40,301 nucleotides of DNA from Syntrophales bacterium. GTDB taxonomy: Bacteria; Desulfobacterota; Syntrophia; Syntrophales; UBA4778. Every line of letters starts with the position of its first letter. The stretch's first letter is position 1. The notes beneath the pieces were generated by a model that did not search any database, was not told the DNA's origin, and saw only the letters and a program-made list of their open reading frames with translations. The stretch spans positions 1 through 40,301 of the forward strand of contig JAQTPK010000001.1 in assembly GCA_028712885.1 (NCBI GenBank), in the 5' to 3' direction. This document shows, in pieces, positions 39,833 through 40,301 of this stretch. Position numbers and translations under genes: made by a program.

Positions 39833-40301
39833 GTGCGCGATTCCGTGAGCAGGGAAATAGAGGAGGTCCGGGAAATAATAGCAGAAACGGCATCGCGGGC
39901 CGGGAGGGATCCGTCCGATGTGAAGTTGATGGCGGTCACCAAATCCGTCGATGACGAGAGAATAATGGAGGCGATCGAGGCCGGCGTGGACATGATCGGG
40001 GAAAATTATGTCCAGGAAGCAAAGAGGAAGATAGAGAAGATGGGCCGCAAAGCGCCCTGGCATATGATCGGTCATCTTCAGACCAATAAGGCAAAGTACG
40101 CGGTCAGGCTCTTCGATCTCGTCCATTCGGTCAACAGGATAGGTCTCGCGCAGGAACTGGCCAGGCGGTCCAGCCAGGCGGGCCTTGTTTCCCGGGTCCT
40201 GATCGAAGTCAACCTGAGCGGCGAGCCGACAAAGAGCGGGGCTCCCCCCGACCAGGCGCTTTCCCTGATACGGGAATGCTCCCGGATTCCGGGCCTTTCA
40301 A
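39833..40301 (+). CDS. yggS: PLP homeostasis protein YggS (partial, runs off the window)
   Basis: Binds pyridoxal phosphate and buffers it; 156 residues visible out of about 230. The PLP-binding lysine is in LMAVTKSVDD; GENYVQEAKRK and WHMIGHLQTNKAKYA follow, and VLIEVNLSGEPTKSG is the usual middle motif. The start is GTG at 39833 (GGGAG upstream), with GTG 39845 as alternative. In many genomes yggS lies with proC and yggT; here it is separated from them by about 34 kb. Confidence 0.93.
   Translation, partial: MRDSVSREIEEVREIIAETASRAGRDPSDVKLMAVTKSVDDERIMEAIEAGVDMIGENYVQEAKRKIEKMGRKAPWHMIGHLQTNKAKYAVRLFDLVHSVNRIGLAQELARRSSQAGLVSRVLIEVNLSGEPTKSGAPPDQALSLIRECSRIPGLS

Overview
This window comes from a GC-rich, Gram-negative-type bacterium. 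The signs are a heptose adenylyltransferase (RfaE2), a MurJ flippase, a DksA-type RNA polymerase factor, a DUF484 protein and an RNase E/G protein. An O2-independent ThiC, a radical SAM B12-domain protein and a sulfide-type Thi4 suggest an anaerobe, perhaps Desulfobacterota (for example Syntrophales-like). That placement is inference. No prophage, IS element or CRISPR array was seen. Apart from one RelE/RelB pair and one decayed gene, the content is core housekeeping.

Layout, left to right. 1-5310 (minus): a RelB/RelE pair with its own promoter and operator heads a run of yggT, DUF167, murJ, a J-domain protein and serS, followed by two serine tRNA genes (UGA and GCU anticodons). 5532-6350 (plus): proC, ending at a bidirectional terminator. 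6540-12066 (minus): RNase E/G and a YciO/TsaC-like gene, then leuB and cimA behind a 280-nt leader. That leader encodes an isoleucine-rich peptide and three competing RNA hairpins, a textbook-style attenuator not obvious from gene calling. 12163-12752 (plus): a strong promoter, a 23-codon frame and a small exported protein. 12763-15430 (minus): an aldo/keto reductase relic, ppnP, a radical SAM protein, osmC and a small membrane protein. 15621-16199 (plus): a DUF484/GAF protein. 16401-25298 (minus): a sugar-isomerase-like TIM barrel, ugd, an orphan oppBC permease pair, a 49-residue protein, tatD, then a TPP riboswitch controlling thiDN-thi4-thiC. 25490-35989 (plus): rsfS, comF, rfaE2, dksA, priA, fmt, rsmB, an MBL-fold hydrolase, purC, a helical-repeat protein and dnaJ. 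36118-37499 (minus): three tandem Hsp20 genes. 37742-40301 (plus): an MFS transporter, maf and the start of yggS.

The most unusual feature runs through the whole window. About twenty gene borders carry short arrays of a degenerate word, usually 7 nt and occasionally 8 or 9. Most are arranged as two inverted arms around a short spacer. The word differs from locus to locus (AGGCGTT, GTAAAAG, GTTTCAG, ATTGGGT, GAACTGN, YGTAARG, AGGCNNA), but both arms at a locus share the same word and phase. The arrays stop right at Shine-Dalgarno sequences, and sometimes run into start codons. I do not know a named family that fits.

Functionally, cimA-leuB gives the citramalate route to 2-oxobutyrate for isoleucine, which explains the isoleucine codons in its leader. 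ThiC, ThiD-ThiN and Thi4 together give an archaeal-style route to thiamine phosphate. serS sits beside both of its serine tRNA substrates.
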